A DNA stretch of 64,000 nt, taken from Chitinophagaceae bacterium (lineage in GTDB: Bacteria > Bacteroidota > Bacteroidia > Chitinophagales > Chitinophagaceae). The notes under the pieces are model-generated. The model did no database searches. It was given only the letters and a program-made list of their open reading frames with translations, and was not told the origin of the DNA. Below are positions 1 through 6,966 of this stretch, piece by piece (the stretch's first letter is position 1; the number at the start of each line of letters is the position of its first letter). The position numbers were made by a program, and so were the translations under genes. The stretch is taken from assembly GCA_016703625.1 (NCBI GenBank), contig JADJBP010000001.1, positions 124,001 to 188,000 on the forward strand, in the 5' to 3' direction.

Positions 1-1
1 C

Positions 2-301
2 GGCGTGCCTTACGGAACATTTTTTGCCCATCAATGGTATGTGGCAACTGATGATAAAGTGGATGCCGGGGAATTAAAAAACTGCATTGATACCAAACTG
101 AAAGAGCTGAATGATGATTACGAAGTGGAGCGCAAGCATGCATTGAAAGATATTATGGTTAAAGTATTGCCCGAATGCACCTTCATGAAATTTATGGAAC
201 TGAAGGGGAAACTTGGCGGCCAGCATAAATTCCCCAGGGTATTGAAGGGCAAAACACTTGAAGACTGGCAAAATTTTTTAAATGCCGAAAAGGTGTCCTA
301 A
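2..301 (+). CDS. GH3 (auxin-responsive) family acyl-acid ligase, C-terminal end
   Basis: Only the last 100 or so codons are present; the frame is open to the left edge, so the true start lies outside the window. The C-terminal segment with FMKFMELKGKLGGQHKFPR is typical of the bacterial homologues of plant GH3 acyl-acid amido synthetases, ATP-dependent adenylating enzymes of the ANL type that are common in Bacteroidota. This GH3 is a ligase family and has nothing to do with glycoside hydrolase family 3. The adenylation motifs are not in the window, so the call rests on the tail alone. Its stop overlaps by four bases the end of the convergent outer-membrane gene. Confidence 0.6.
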   Translation, partial: GVPYGTFFAHQWYVATDDKVDAGELKNCIDTKLKELNDDYEVERKHALKDIMVKVLPECTFMKFMELKGKLGGQHKFPRVLKGKTLEDWQNFLNAEKVS

Positions 302-1051
302 GGCAATATGACCGGGCAACCGATGCCGGTATCTTTTTTCCCGAATTTATAAATGATCCCTGCTGAAGTACTGTGGTAATGATCCTGCAGTTTTGGGTTG
401 GCCGACTGGCTGAACCCATCCAGGTAATCCGTAAAAATAAAACGGTAAGCAGTTTCAATATTAACGGAAAACCTGTCAGATAAAGGGTATTCTGCACCAA
501 TACCTACGGGTACGGAAATCAAAGCACGGGGTGTACCTTTTGCATTATCAACCGCAAGACCGGCATACACTTCTGATGATTCCCCGAAAACAGCAGGGTT
601 CATCCGGTTGTGATCTTTTTTTACACTGATCAAACTAACACCCGCACCCGAAAAAACATAGGGCATTATGCCCCGTTCTTCATAGTTTCTGCCAAAAATA
701 TTCCAGACCAGTTGGGCAGAAAATTCCTTAACAGGCGTAGTAAAATAAAAATTACGCTGCTGCCGGAAATCCGGCTTGCTGTAACGGCTGTCATCACCCT
801 TAAGCCTGGCAATGCTGATATGCATACGTGCTGCCAGGAAATGGTTGATCGGTTTTTTGGCAAAAATGGAAAATCCCGGCTGTATGGTCCGGAATGACCC
901 GAGATTATTTGGCGTAAGATCGCCCTGGTAAATATAAGCGCCGGCATTTAAGCCTATGCTCATGTCTTTATAGAACTGGGCATTGCTTTTTTGAGGAAGC
1001 CAAAGCCAGGAAAAAAAATACAATTACAGGTGGTCTAAAGGTTGCTTTCAA
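298..1051 (-). CDS. Outer-membrane beta-barrel protein (DUF6089-like), frameshift in signal peptide
   Basis: About 240 residues with the alternating amphipathic strands of a small outer-membrane barrel. The early motif GAYIYQGDLTP resembles the Bacteroidota DUF6089 family. In the main frame the first residues do not form a clean signal peptide and follow a stop. One frame over, a TTG-started segment (LKATF, then a hydrophobic run ending LALASS) would make a normal signal peptide joined to SNAQ. Removing one base from the six-T run at 987-992 (six A on the coding strand) restores it, so I extend the gene to 1051. Function beyond being an envelope protein is unknown. It is convergent with the ligase gene and divergent from the LysE gene. 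Confidence 0.7.
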
Positions 1052-1323
1052 ACGTTTTACTTTTTTAAGTTGATGTAATGAAAGCAGCGTGTTGGTATTT
1101 AAATATTGCTATGGAAACCTGTACCGTTTAATTTTACAGGTACCGTAAGCATTGCAACATTTATAAGTAACCATGTATTCATGTAAAACGTTTTTTCCTG
1201 AACGCTTAAATACCGGGCAGATTGTTTCCTGAACTGTTAAATGAATCATAATAAAAAAATGAAAGAAACAACCTGTAAATAACTCAAATTCAGTTTATTA
1301 AAAAACCTTCCTTAATTTAGAAC
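1052..1323. other. Intergenic region with inverted and direct repeats
   Basis: No gene is seen between the divergent outer-membrane and LysE genes. A 7-bp-stem hairpin (ACCTGTA ... TACAGGT) lies near 1115-1142. A ten-base inverted pair (AACGTTTTAC near 1050, GTAAAACGTT near 1182) spans the region. A direct repeat TTTCCTGAAC-N2-TTAAAT occurs near 1194 and 1226. These could be regulator sites, but nothing ties them to a known protein. Confidence 0.4.
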
Positions 1324-1983
1324 ATGGTTGATGCTTTTATAAAGGGGCTGGCGATAAGTTTACTGCTGATATTTTCGGTTGGCCCGGTAATTTTTACCAT
1401 CATCAAGCAAAGTATAAATCATGGCAGGCGCGGCGGGTTCAGTTTTATCATTGGCGTATGGATAAGCGACCTGATATGGGTTGTGCTGAGTAACGGGTTC
1501 AGTGAAGCCATTAAAACATTACTCGATTTTAAAATACCCATCGGCATTGCCGGCTGTATCTTTTTGATCGGCATGGGTATTTATTTTGCATTTATAAAAA
1601 AGGTGGAACCCCGGAGGCTGCAGGAGCCGGTATTACTGGCAGGGGATGAGTACACGCCAACCGGGAGAAAAACAAACTATTTTGCCATCATGAGCTCAGG
1701 GTTTATCATAAACACCTTAAACCCGGCCGTGATCTCTTTTTGGGTGATCATGGCAGCCTCGCTGGCTTCGGTTTATTCTTTATACGACCGGATCATCATT
1801 TTTTCCACCTGCCTTGGCGTAAATATGCTGGCCGATGTTGGAAAAGTGTTGGGTGCCGGTTATATCGGTAAAAGATTAAGCGACAGGGTAATACTCATCA
1901 TCAACCGGGTATCGGGTGTTTTGTACCTCATTTTCGGTTTTGTGATACTGGCAGGCATTATTTATACATTGATAAAAGATTAA
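1324..1983 (+). CDS. LysE/RhtB family exporter
   Basis: A 219-residue integral membrane protein with the LysE-type arrangement of about six hydrophobic segments. The N-terminal pattern GLAISLLLIFSVGPVIFTII is the family signature region (the GP in the first helix), and a second half with INTLNPAVISFW repeats it. Members export amino acids or other small metabolites across the inner membrane; the substrate cannot be read from sequence. ATG start, normal family length. It stands alone, divergent from the outer-membrane gene, with a small secreted protein 44 bases downstream. Confidence 0.85.
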   Translation: MVDAFIKGLAISLLLIFSVGPVIFTIIKQSINHGRRGGFSFIIGVWISDLIWVVLSNGFSEAIKTLLDFKIPIGIAGCIFLIGMGIYFAFIKKVEPRRLQEPVLLAGDEYTPTGRKTNYFAIMSSGFIINTLNPAVISFWVIMAASLASVYSLYDRIIIFSTCLGVNMLADVGKVLGAGYIGKRLSDRVILIINRVSGVLYLIFGFVILAGIIYTLIKD

Positions 1984-2027
1984 CAGTAACCGCTATCACT
2001 TTATTGAATCGTTTTTTATTTTACCGG

Positions 2028-2583
2028 ATGAAATCATTCCTGTCCATACTGTTGTTTATTTCAACTGCATCCTGGTCACAGTCGGCCGATTTTATCCAGC
2101 TTAAAAAGCACAATAAGACCATCGCCACGTATTACAGCGGAAGCCATATTGCATTTACTGCCGAAAGCGGCGCTTTTATTGAAGCCACGATCAACGGTAT
2201 AAAAAACGATACCCTTTACCTGCAGCAATTCATCATCCGTTACCTGCCTACAACCATTGGCACTTATATCATAGATACTGCGGGCAGTTACCATTATAAA
2301 TATCATTACAAACAGGTTGTTGCCATCGGGCAAAAAGAAAAATCCGGTTTTAATACAAAAGGAAGCGGAGCTGCTTTGCTGAGCGGCGGCATTTTGATCA
2401 CACTGGGCAGTGGCGTTGTTTACCTGGCCGACCGGAAAAAATTCAGCGCACCTTTGTTACTGGCATCCGTTGGTTTGGGCACACTGGGTTATTTTATGGC
2501 CAAAGGAAAAAGCGTGGCAGTGGTATGCCTATCGGTAAAAAGTACAAACTGGTTTATATGAATATGAGTATTGGGCAGCGCTG
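2028..2583 (+). CDS. Small secreted or outer-membrane hypothetical protein, frameshift near the end
   Basis: The ATG at 2028 begins a good signal peptide ending near SWSQS. The mature part of about 165 residues has no domain I recognise; it ends with two hydrophobic stretches, one rich in Gly, separated by DRKKF. The reading frame stops at 2561, but the other frame from about 2510 gives SGMPIGKKYKLVYMNMS and stops at 2583. An IGKKYKLVY ending is what Bacteroidota envelope proteins of this type usually show. I infer a one-base deletion near 2500-2520. Function unknown. Confidence 0.5.
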
Positions 2584-2634
2584 ATCATTTCGGGTTCTTC
2601 AAAGGCCGGCGAATTAGTATATTGCATCAAACCC

Positions 2635-2650
2635 CCGCAGGGTACTGCGG
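2635..2650. repeat. Perfect short hairpin upstream of mtgA
   Basis: CCGCAG-GGTA-CTGCGG, a six-base-pair stem with a four-base loop, 15 bases before the mtgA start. There is no T tract, so it is not a clear terminator. Confidence 0.4.
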
Positions 2651-2664
2651 ACAAACCGGCTGGC

Positions 2665-3549
2665 ATGAAAAAATTTTGGCTGTTATTAAAAAGGGTCTTT
2701 TTCTGGATCTTTATTATTCATATAACGGGGTTCCTTGTTTTTATATTTCAAAAATTCACGGTTGTGGATTTCCCGGTTGCCAACCTTAAATCTAAAATGC
2801 TGTGGGTTTGTGGCGCGGCAATTGTTACCGGGTTATTGTATTATTTCTGGCTGCGACATATTGATTTTGTAAAAAAGGCGGCGGTCATTTTAAAGGAAGT
2901 TTTTTTTATTGCCTATATTTCTTCTACCGGGTATTTATTGCTGGGCATCATTTTTAATCCACCGGTTACTTTAACGCAGGCGGGCAGTATATTACAGGGA
3001 TATGGCTTACACAGGGATTATGTCAGTTATGATAATATGGGTAACAATATTAAACTGGCGGTAATTGCAAGCGAGGACCAGCTTTTCCCGGATCATGATG
3101 GATTTGATCTAAAGGCCATAAAAAAAGCCGTTAAATATAATAAGCGGCATCCCAATAAGGTCAGGGGCGGCAGTACCATCAGCCAGCAGGTGGCGAAAAA
3201 TGTTTTCCTGTACCAGGGCGGCGGATTTTTAAGAAAGGGAATTGAAGTATTTTTTACATTTTCTGTTGAAAAGGCCTGGACAAAAAGAACCATCCTGGAA
3301 CGATACATAAATGTTGCCGAAATGGGTCCCGGCATTTTTGGTGTGCAGGCAGCAGCCAAAAAATATTTTAATAAAAATGCCCGGGATCTAAGCATGGCTG
3401 AAGCTGCACAGATCGCTGCATTTTTACCGGCACCAAAGCGATTATCAAAAAACCCTTCCGGTAATTATATCTCCGGCCGGAAAAATTATATTGTACGGCA
3501 AATGAATAACCTGGCCGGGGATCCCGATGTGCAGGCGCTGATACGTTAG
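2665..3549 (+). CDS. mtgA: Monofunctional peptidoglycan glycosyltransferase
   Basis: Polymerises lipid II into glycan strands on the outer face of the inner membrane. The GT51 domain covers roughly residues 115-290: EDQLFPDH carries the catalytic Glu, GGSTISQQVAKN is motif 2, and the segment AEMGPGIFGVQAAAKKYF follows. There is no transpeptidase domain. The N-terminus is unusual: residues 1-105 hold three hydrophobic segments instead of the single anchor of E. coli MtgA, and the common NPPVTLTQ linker comes only after the third. ATG start. It stands alone, convergent with the NAD-salvage operon and separated from it by about 20 bases. Confidence 0.93.
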   Translation: MKKFWLLLKRVFFWIFIIHITGFLVFIFQKFTVVDFPVANLKSKMLWVCGAAIVTGLLYYFWLRHIDFVKKAAVILKEVFFIAYISSTGYLLLGIIFNPPVTLTQAGSILQGYGLHRDYVSYDNMGNNIKLAVIASEDQLFPDHDGFDLKAIKKAVKYNKRHPNKVRGGSTISQQVAKNVFLYQGGGFLRKGIEVFFTFSVEKAWTKRTILERYINVAEMGPGIFGVQAAAKKYFNKNARDLSMAEAAQIAAFLPAPKRLSKNPSGNYISGRKNYIVRQMNNLAGDPDVQALIR

Positions 3550-3571
3550 GCGTCACAAAGGCTTTAAACCG

Positions 3572-4189
3572 TCAGGTGCCCTGCATCCCGATATGGCGGG
3601 AGAGGCCTGCAATTGCTTTCTCCAAACGTTCCTCATAACTCCCGCTGATATCAACCCACGGTACATTTTGATTGATGAGGATATCTTTATAATGCCGATA
3701 TAATTTTTGGCGGCTTAACAGGTCAGGGTATTCACGAAGTTCATCCTTAACCCATGGCAGGTCAATATTGCAAAACAGGTAGAGATCGTATTCTCTTTCG
3801 GCAATCCGGTTCAATATCCAGTGATGACATTTATCAAAAACAAATTCGCACCATACTTTCATTACGTACATGTTGGTGTCGATGAAGATTGCCGGTTTTA
3901 GACCTACCTGCCGGCAGGCAAGGTTGTCGATTTTAGATTTGTTTGCCCATTGCCCATTGTCAACTGCCGATGTATCCGCCGTAGCTTTATCGAAGGCGGA
4001 CTGCTCCCTATTCACCTGTCCTTTGGCAATGTCCAGTAAATTCTCAAAAGTATAGCTAGTACCGTTTTGTAAAAGATACTCCCTGGCATATTCCTCCACC
4101 CAAACAGTATTGTAGTGTACTGCAAGCTGTTTGCACAACGTGCTTTTACCGGTAGATTCCGGGCCGAGGATGACAACTTTTTTAACCAT
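3572..4189 (-). CDS. NadR-type ribosylnicotinamide kinase-like ATPase
   Basis: A P-loop kinase (AAA_28/NadR RNK type) with Walker A GPESTGKST at residues 9-17, then VEEYAREYL and IDTNMYVMKVW, as in the kinase half of NadR; no adenylyltransferase half is present. The likely reaction is phosphorylation of nicotinamide riboside to NMN in the cytoplasm. The operon with a PnuC-type transporter supports this. The ATG overlaps the stop of the upstream small gene. About 30 residues between REQSAFDKA and KPAIFIDT are not part of the family fold and are encoded by repeat elements at 3902-4000, still in frame. Whether the enzyme tolerates them is untested; the site should be a surface loop. Confidence 0.8.
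   Translation of the reverse strand: MVKKVVILGPESTGKSTLCKQLAVHYNTVWVEEYAREYLLQNGTSYTFENLLDIAKGQVNREQSAFDKATADTSAVDNGQWANKSKIDNLACRQVGLKPAIFIDTNMYVMKVWCEFVFDKCHHWILNRIAEREYDLYLFCNIDLPWVKDELREYPDLLSRQKLYRHYKDILINQNVPWVDISGSYEERLEKAIAGLSRHIGMQGT
3902..3925. repeat. Palindromic repeat (CCTGCCGGCAGG core) inside the kinase gene
   Basis: The core CCTGCCGGCAGG at 3907-3918 is a perfect palindrome and belongs to the same family as the copies near 6747, 6870, 42011, 43005 and 49933. Read in the kinase frame it gives ACRQVG. Confidence 0.75.
3945..4000. repeat. Composite heptad-plus-hairpin repeat inside the kinase gene
   Basis: Four heptads (GCCCATT, GCCCATT, GTCAACT, GCCGATG) are followed by TAT and then the hairpin CCGCC-GTAGCTTTATCGAA-GGCGG. 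The same plan (four heptads, TAT, GTAGCTTTTAGCGAA hairpin) occurs in an intergenic region at 52777-52834. Here it is translated in frame as part of the kinase. Confidence 0.7.
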
Positions 4190-4361
4190 TGTATTTTTTA
4201 TACCGGATTACATCCACGATAAAGCTAAAAACAAAAAGGGAAAGCATGATAAAACGGAACCATTTTCTGAAAGCGTCATCAGTAGGCACTGCAAAAATAA
4301 AAAAGGTAAACAGGATGATCAATCCTGCTTTTATGAAAAGCCAGCTTTTTTTATTTTTCAT
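4182..4361 (-). CDS. Small membrane protein, 59 residues
   Basis: A complete ATG-to-TAA frame of 59 codons with two hydrophobic segments (about residues 7-25 and 37-51) joined by a short polar loop, and basic residues at both ends (KNKK and RYKK). That is a small two-pass inner-membrane protein. Its start overlaps the end of tag by 11 bases and its stop overlaps the ATG of the kinase gene (ATGGTTAA), so it fits exactly in the operon and is probably translationally coupled. I do not recognise a family. The tight double overlap is the main evidence that it is real. Confidence 0.7.
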   Translation of the reverse strand: MKNKKSWLFIKAGLIILFTFFIFAVPTDDAFRKWFRFIMLSLFVFSFIVDVIRYKKYNG

Positions 4362-4899
4362 GCCACAGGGGTTTTGCCTTTAATACTTTATTATAAACCG
4401 GGCATCCTGCATCATGTGCCCCCGGCAGGTAACCGGCGCTCTGTAAAAATTCGTTCACGATCTCGCCACCGGTAAATTTAAATGTTTTTTTAAAGAGCTT
4501 TGTCCATTCATCTTTTGTTTTGGAATGATGAAATGCCAGCCATTTTTTAAAGGACCCAAATTCCTTTTGCAGGGCAAGAATGGTTTTTGCATTTTCGATC
4601 GCCGCATTGATTTTAAGCCGGTTGCGGATGATGCCGGCATCATTCATCAGCCGTTCAAAATCCTTTTCGGTATAGCGGGCAACTTTTTTAATGTCAAAAT
4701 TGTGATAAGCTTTCCTGAACGTTTCCTGTTTATTCAGGATGGTGGTCCAGCTTAAGCCCGCCTGGTTTATCTCCAAAACCAGCCTGCAGAACAGTTCATT
4801 ATCATCATCAATGGGAAAACCATACTGGGTATCATGATAAATTTTGTGAACGTTTTGTTCGCCTGTTTTTAGTGTACTGATATATGTACAGTAGCTCAT
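4351..4899 (-). CDS. tag: DNA-3-methyladenine glycosylase I
   Basis: Excises 3-methyladenine from alkylated DNA. The 182-residue length matches the family. Cys4 near the start, His in the early HKIYHD segment, and H-DAG-C near the end match the zinc-binding set of E. coli Tag (C4, H17, H175, C179). The fold motif GLSWTTILNKQETFRKAY carries the conserved catalytic-site region, followed by MNDAGIIRNRLKI. ATG start. It sits in the middle of the pnuC-to-kinase operon; the grouping with NAD salvage has no obvious functional reason. Confidence 0.93.
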   Translation of the reverse strand: MSYCTYISTLKTGEQNVHKIYHDTQYGFPIDDDNELFCRLVLEINQAGLSWTTILNKQETFRKAYHNFDIKKVARYTEKDFERLMNDAGIIRNRLKINAAIENAKTILALQKEFGSFKKWLAFHHSKTKDEWTKLFKKTFKFTGGEIVNEFLQSAGYLPGAHDAGCPVYNKVLKAKPLWHEK

Positions 4900-4928
4900 G
4901 TTTTATTTGTTATCTCTTGTTTACTATA

Positions 4929-5537
4929 TTATATTTTTCTTCCATTCCATATAACCCCACCATGCCAATACCAAAATAAAACATACATGAGGGTAAATAA
5001 CATTAACCCCTTATAAAAATTAAGTGGTATTGCAATGATGTTCGAAAAGATCCATGCAATCCAGTTCTCTATTTTTCTCCTGGCCATCCACCACATGGCA
5101 GTTACCGCAGATGCAGATACCAATGAATCTAATATTGGGGTATTGCTGTTAGTGAGCTTAATTAATACAACATAAATTACTGCCCAGAAAAAAAGGAAAA
5201 ATCCGATACCAAAACCTAATTCTTTTTTACTACACCAGCTTATGGGGAAAGTGTAATGCGTGTCATCTTTTTTCTGTACCCAGTTATACCAGCCATATAC
5301 ACTCATAATAAAGTAATATACATTTAATAATGAGTCTGCATATAAAGGAGGATTTGTTTGAAAGAAATAAACATAGGCGGCTAAAACTACCCCAATGATT
5401 CCTGTAGGGTATACCAATATATTATTTTTACGGGCATACCACACGCTGGCGATTGGCGTAATTTTGCTTACTCACTCCTGCCAGTGTGTGTCCTTTATAT
5501 TGGTAATAAACTGCTGATAAATTTCTGCTAAGCTCAA
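4929..5537 (-). CDS. pnuC: PnuC-type nicotinamide riboside transporter, interrupted by an in-frame TGA
   Basis: A membrane protein with about six to seven hydrophobic segments and the PnuC motifs SVWYARKNNILVYPTGIIGV near the start and YGWYNWVQ in the second helix. Members move nicotinamide riboside (or thiamine in PnuT relatives) by facilitated diffusion and need a cytosolic kinase to trap it; the kinase three genes downstream supplies that. From TTG 5537 the first 21 codons (SLAEIYQQFITNIKDTHWQE) read as a normal PnuC N-terminus, then TGA at 5472-5474, then the rest in the same frame. Trp is expected there, so TGG-to-TGA by mutation or sequencing error is likely. Without it, translation from GTG 5446-5444 would lack the first helix. 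Confidence 0.8.
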
Positions 5538-5542
5538 TGGGT

Positions 5543-6028
5543 TTACTGGGTTGGTTCTGTGTTTCGGTATAATCTGAAAGGCCGAAGATAACGGATTCCC
5601 TTGTTGGTTTGAAAACGGGTGCCGATTTGTGTCCACTGCCCTTTTTTATCAGACCGCCATACGATAAAATGTAAATGTGGAAAATAGGTATAACCTGTTT
5701 TTCCGCTTATGGCAATTACTTGCCCCTGCTTTACCGTATCGCCGACATTTACCAAAACACCGTTCAATTGTAAATGCCAATACCCTGTTCTGGTGCTGTC
5801 TTCATGCTGAATGATCACAAAATTCCCGAAGGGCCGGTATTTTACTTTAGAGCCTCCTTTATTTCCGTCTTCTTTAAGCCTGATCACAATACCGCCCCTT
5901 GCAGCACTAATATTTGTCCCTTTCTTCATTTTAAAATCCAGCGCTGCCCGGTTTTTATGGGTGTACCTGCTGAAGTAGCCCTGTACCAGCAAATGCGATT
6001 GGCCTTCTTCGTAGGGAAGCCGGTACAC
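5543..6028 (-). CDS. M23 family peptidase, no visible signal peptide
   Basis: A LytM/M23 zinc endopeptidase domain: HKNRAALDF gives the first His and Asp ligands and PHLHF the last motif; the fold runs over nearly the whole 161 residues. Such enzymes cut peptide cross-links in peptidoglycan. The first acceptable start is GTG at 6028, but the same frame is open upstream and reads ALYCFIKDDSSF, which looks like family sequence, until a stop at about 6096. No signal peptide is encoded between the nfu terminator and the domain, so the N-terminus is missing or lost. Its stop is five bases before the pnuC start, so it leads the NAD-salvage operon. Confidence 0.75.
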   Translation of the reverse strand: MYRLPYEEGQSHLLVQGYFSRYTHKNRAALDFKMKKGTNISAARGGIVIRLKEDGNKGGSKVKYRPFGNFVIIQHEDSTRTGYWHLQLNGVLVNVGDTVKQGQVIAISGKTGYTYFPHLHFIVWRSDKKGQWTQIGTRFQTNKGIRYLRPFRLYRNTEPTQ

Positions 6029-6047
6029 AAAACTGCTGTCATCTTTT

Positions 6048-6081
6048 ATGAAACAATAAAGCGCCCGGGTAAAGGCGCTTT
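6048..6081 (-). terminator. Rho-independent terminator of nfu
   Basis: AAAGCGCC-N8-GGCGCTTT (6058-6081), a perfect eight-base-pair stem, followed on the minus strand by ATTGTTT. It lies 33 bases after the nfu stop. Confidence 0.75.
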
Positions 6082-6113
6082 TATAGATCAGTTAAAATAT
6101 CGATTATTGATCT

Positions 6114-6713
6114 TTATTCAGCTTCAGCAACCACTTCCTTTACTTCCGGTATCATACGCTTCATCATGCCTTCAATACCTGCCTTTAAAGTGATCATGCT
6201 CGAGGGGCAACCACTGCAGCTTCCCTGCATCATTAAGTTAACCCTGCCGTCTTCGTAACTTTTAAATTGTATAGCACCGCCGTCCATTTCAACAGCAGGC
6301 TTCACATAATTTTCGAGCAGTTCCTTAATGCGTTTTACCACATCATCATCATCAGCGCTTACGGTATTGCTGCTTTCACTTTTCATGGCAGCAACGTCTT
6401 CGTCATTCACCACCACTTTTCCGTCTTCCAGGTATTCCTTTAAAAAAGCTTTAATGGAAGGGATCACATCCTGCCAGTCTTCGGTTTCGGTTGTTTTGGT
6501 AAGTGTTATAAAATTACTGGCAATAAATACCGCTTTTATAAAAGGAAAAGTAAACAGCTCCTGTGCCAGTGGAGAAGGCTTTGCGCTGGCTTCATCTGAA
6601 AAGTCGATACTCTTGCCGGGGTACAATAATTTATTGGCCACAAACTTCATCGTTTCGGGGTTGGGCGTCATTTCGGTATAAATACTGATAACCGGGTTTC
6701 CTGTTTTGATCAT
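6114..6713 (-). CDS. Nfu-type iron-sulfur scaffold/carrier protein
   Basis: Two domains: an Nfu N-terminal domain (about residues 8-100, TPNPETMKFV motif) and a NifU C-terminal domain (about 122-195) with the cluster-binding CSGC (Cys166 and Cys169). Such proteins carry 4Fe-4S clusters to target enzymes in the cytoplasm. Length 199 is usual for Bacteroidota. The linker has an acidic run (ADDDDVV). ATG start, single gene with its own terminator. Confidence 0.92.
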   Translation of the reverse strand: MIKTGNPVISIYTEMTPNPETMKFVANKLLYPGKSIDFSDEASAKPSPLAQELFTFPFIKAVFIASNFITLTKTTETEDWQDVIPSIKAFLKEYLEDGKVVVNDEDVAAMKSESSNTVSADDDDVVKRIKELLENYVKPAVEMDGGAIQFKSYEDGRVNLMMQGSCSGCPSSMITLKAGIEGMMKRMIPEVKEVVAEAE

Positions 6714-6744
6714 AATGCTTTTTTTTAATTGCCCGCCTTTGCTG

Positions 6745-6890
6745 AACCTGCCTGCCGGCAGGCAGGGCTATGGAGGGCTAGCAAAACTAACAAGATTTAT
6801 GCTGTTTTGGTTTGAAAAGGCTGTTAAAAGGGGAGATTTTTCGGATTTCGCAAAGGTTTTCATCGCAGACCTGCCCGACGGTAGGCAGGG
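6745..6890. repeat. Two palindromic repeats between nfu and the helicase gene
   Basis: At 6747-6766 lies the perfect 20-base palindrome CCTGCCTGCCGGCAGGCAGG, followed by GCTA. At 6870-6889 a degenerate copy has CCTGCC and GGCAGG arms around CGACGGTA. The rest of the 250-base spacer (6714-6966) holds nothing I can assign. Confidence 0.75.
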
Positions 6891-6966
6891 AAAATGTGAT
6901 AAAGAGAATACGATGAGAAAAATATCTGCGTAATCTCATTTCTGCTGCTTCTCAGCGATAAAAATA

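Noticed and set aside
3945..3972. Heptad units as a possible CRISPR array
   Set aside because: Units are seven bases long without spacers, and no cas gene is in the window.
6706..6933. Small plus-strand open frame with LPAGRQG
   Set aside because: It is built from two palindromic repeats and lacks any ribosome site or family features.
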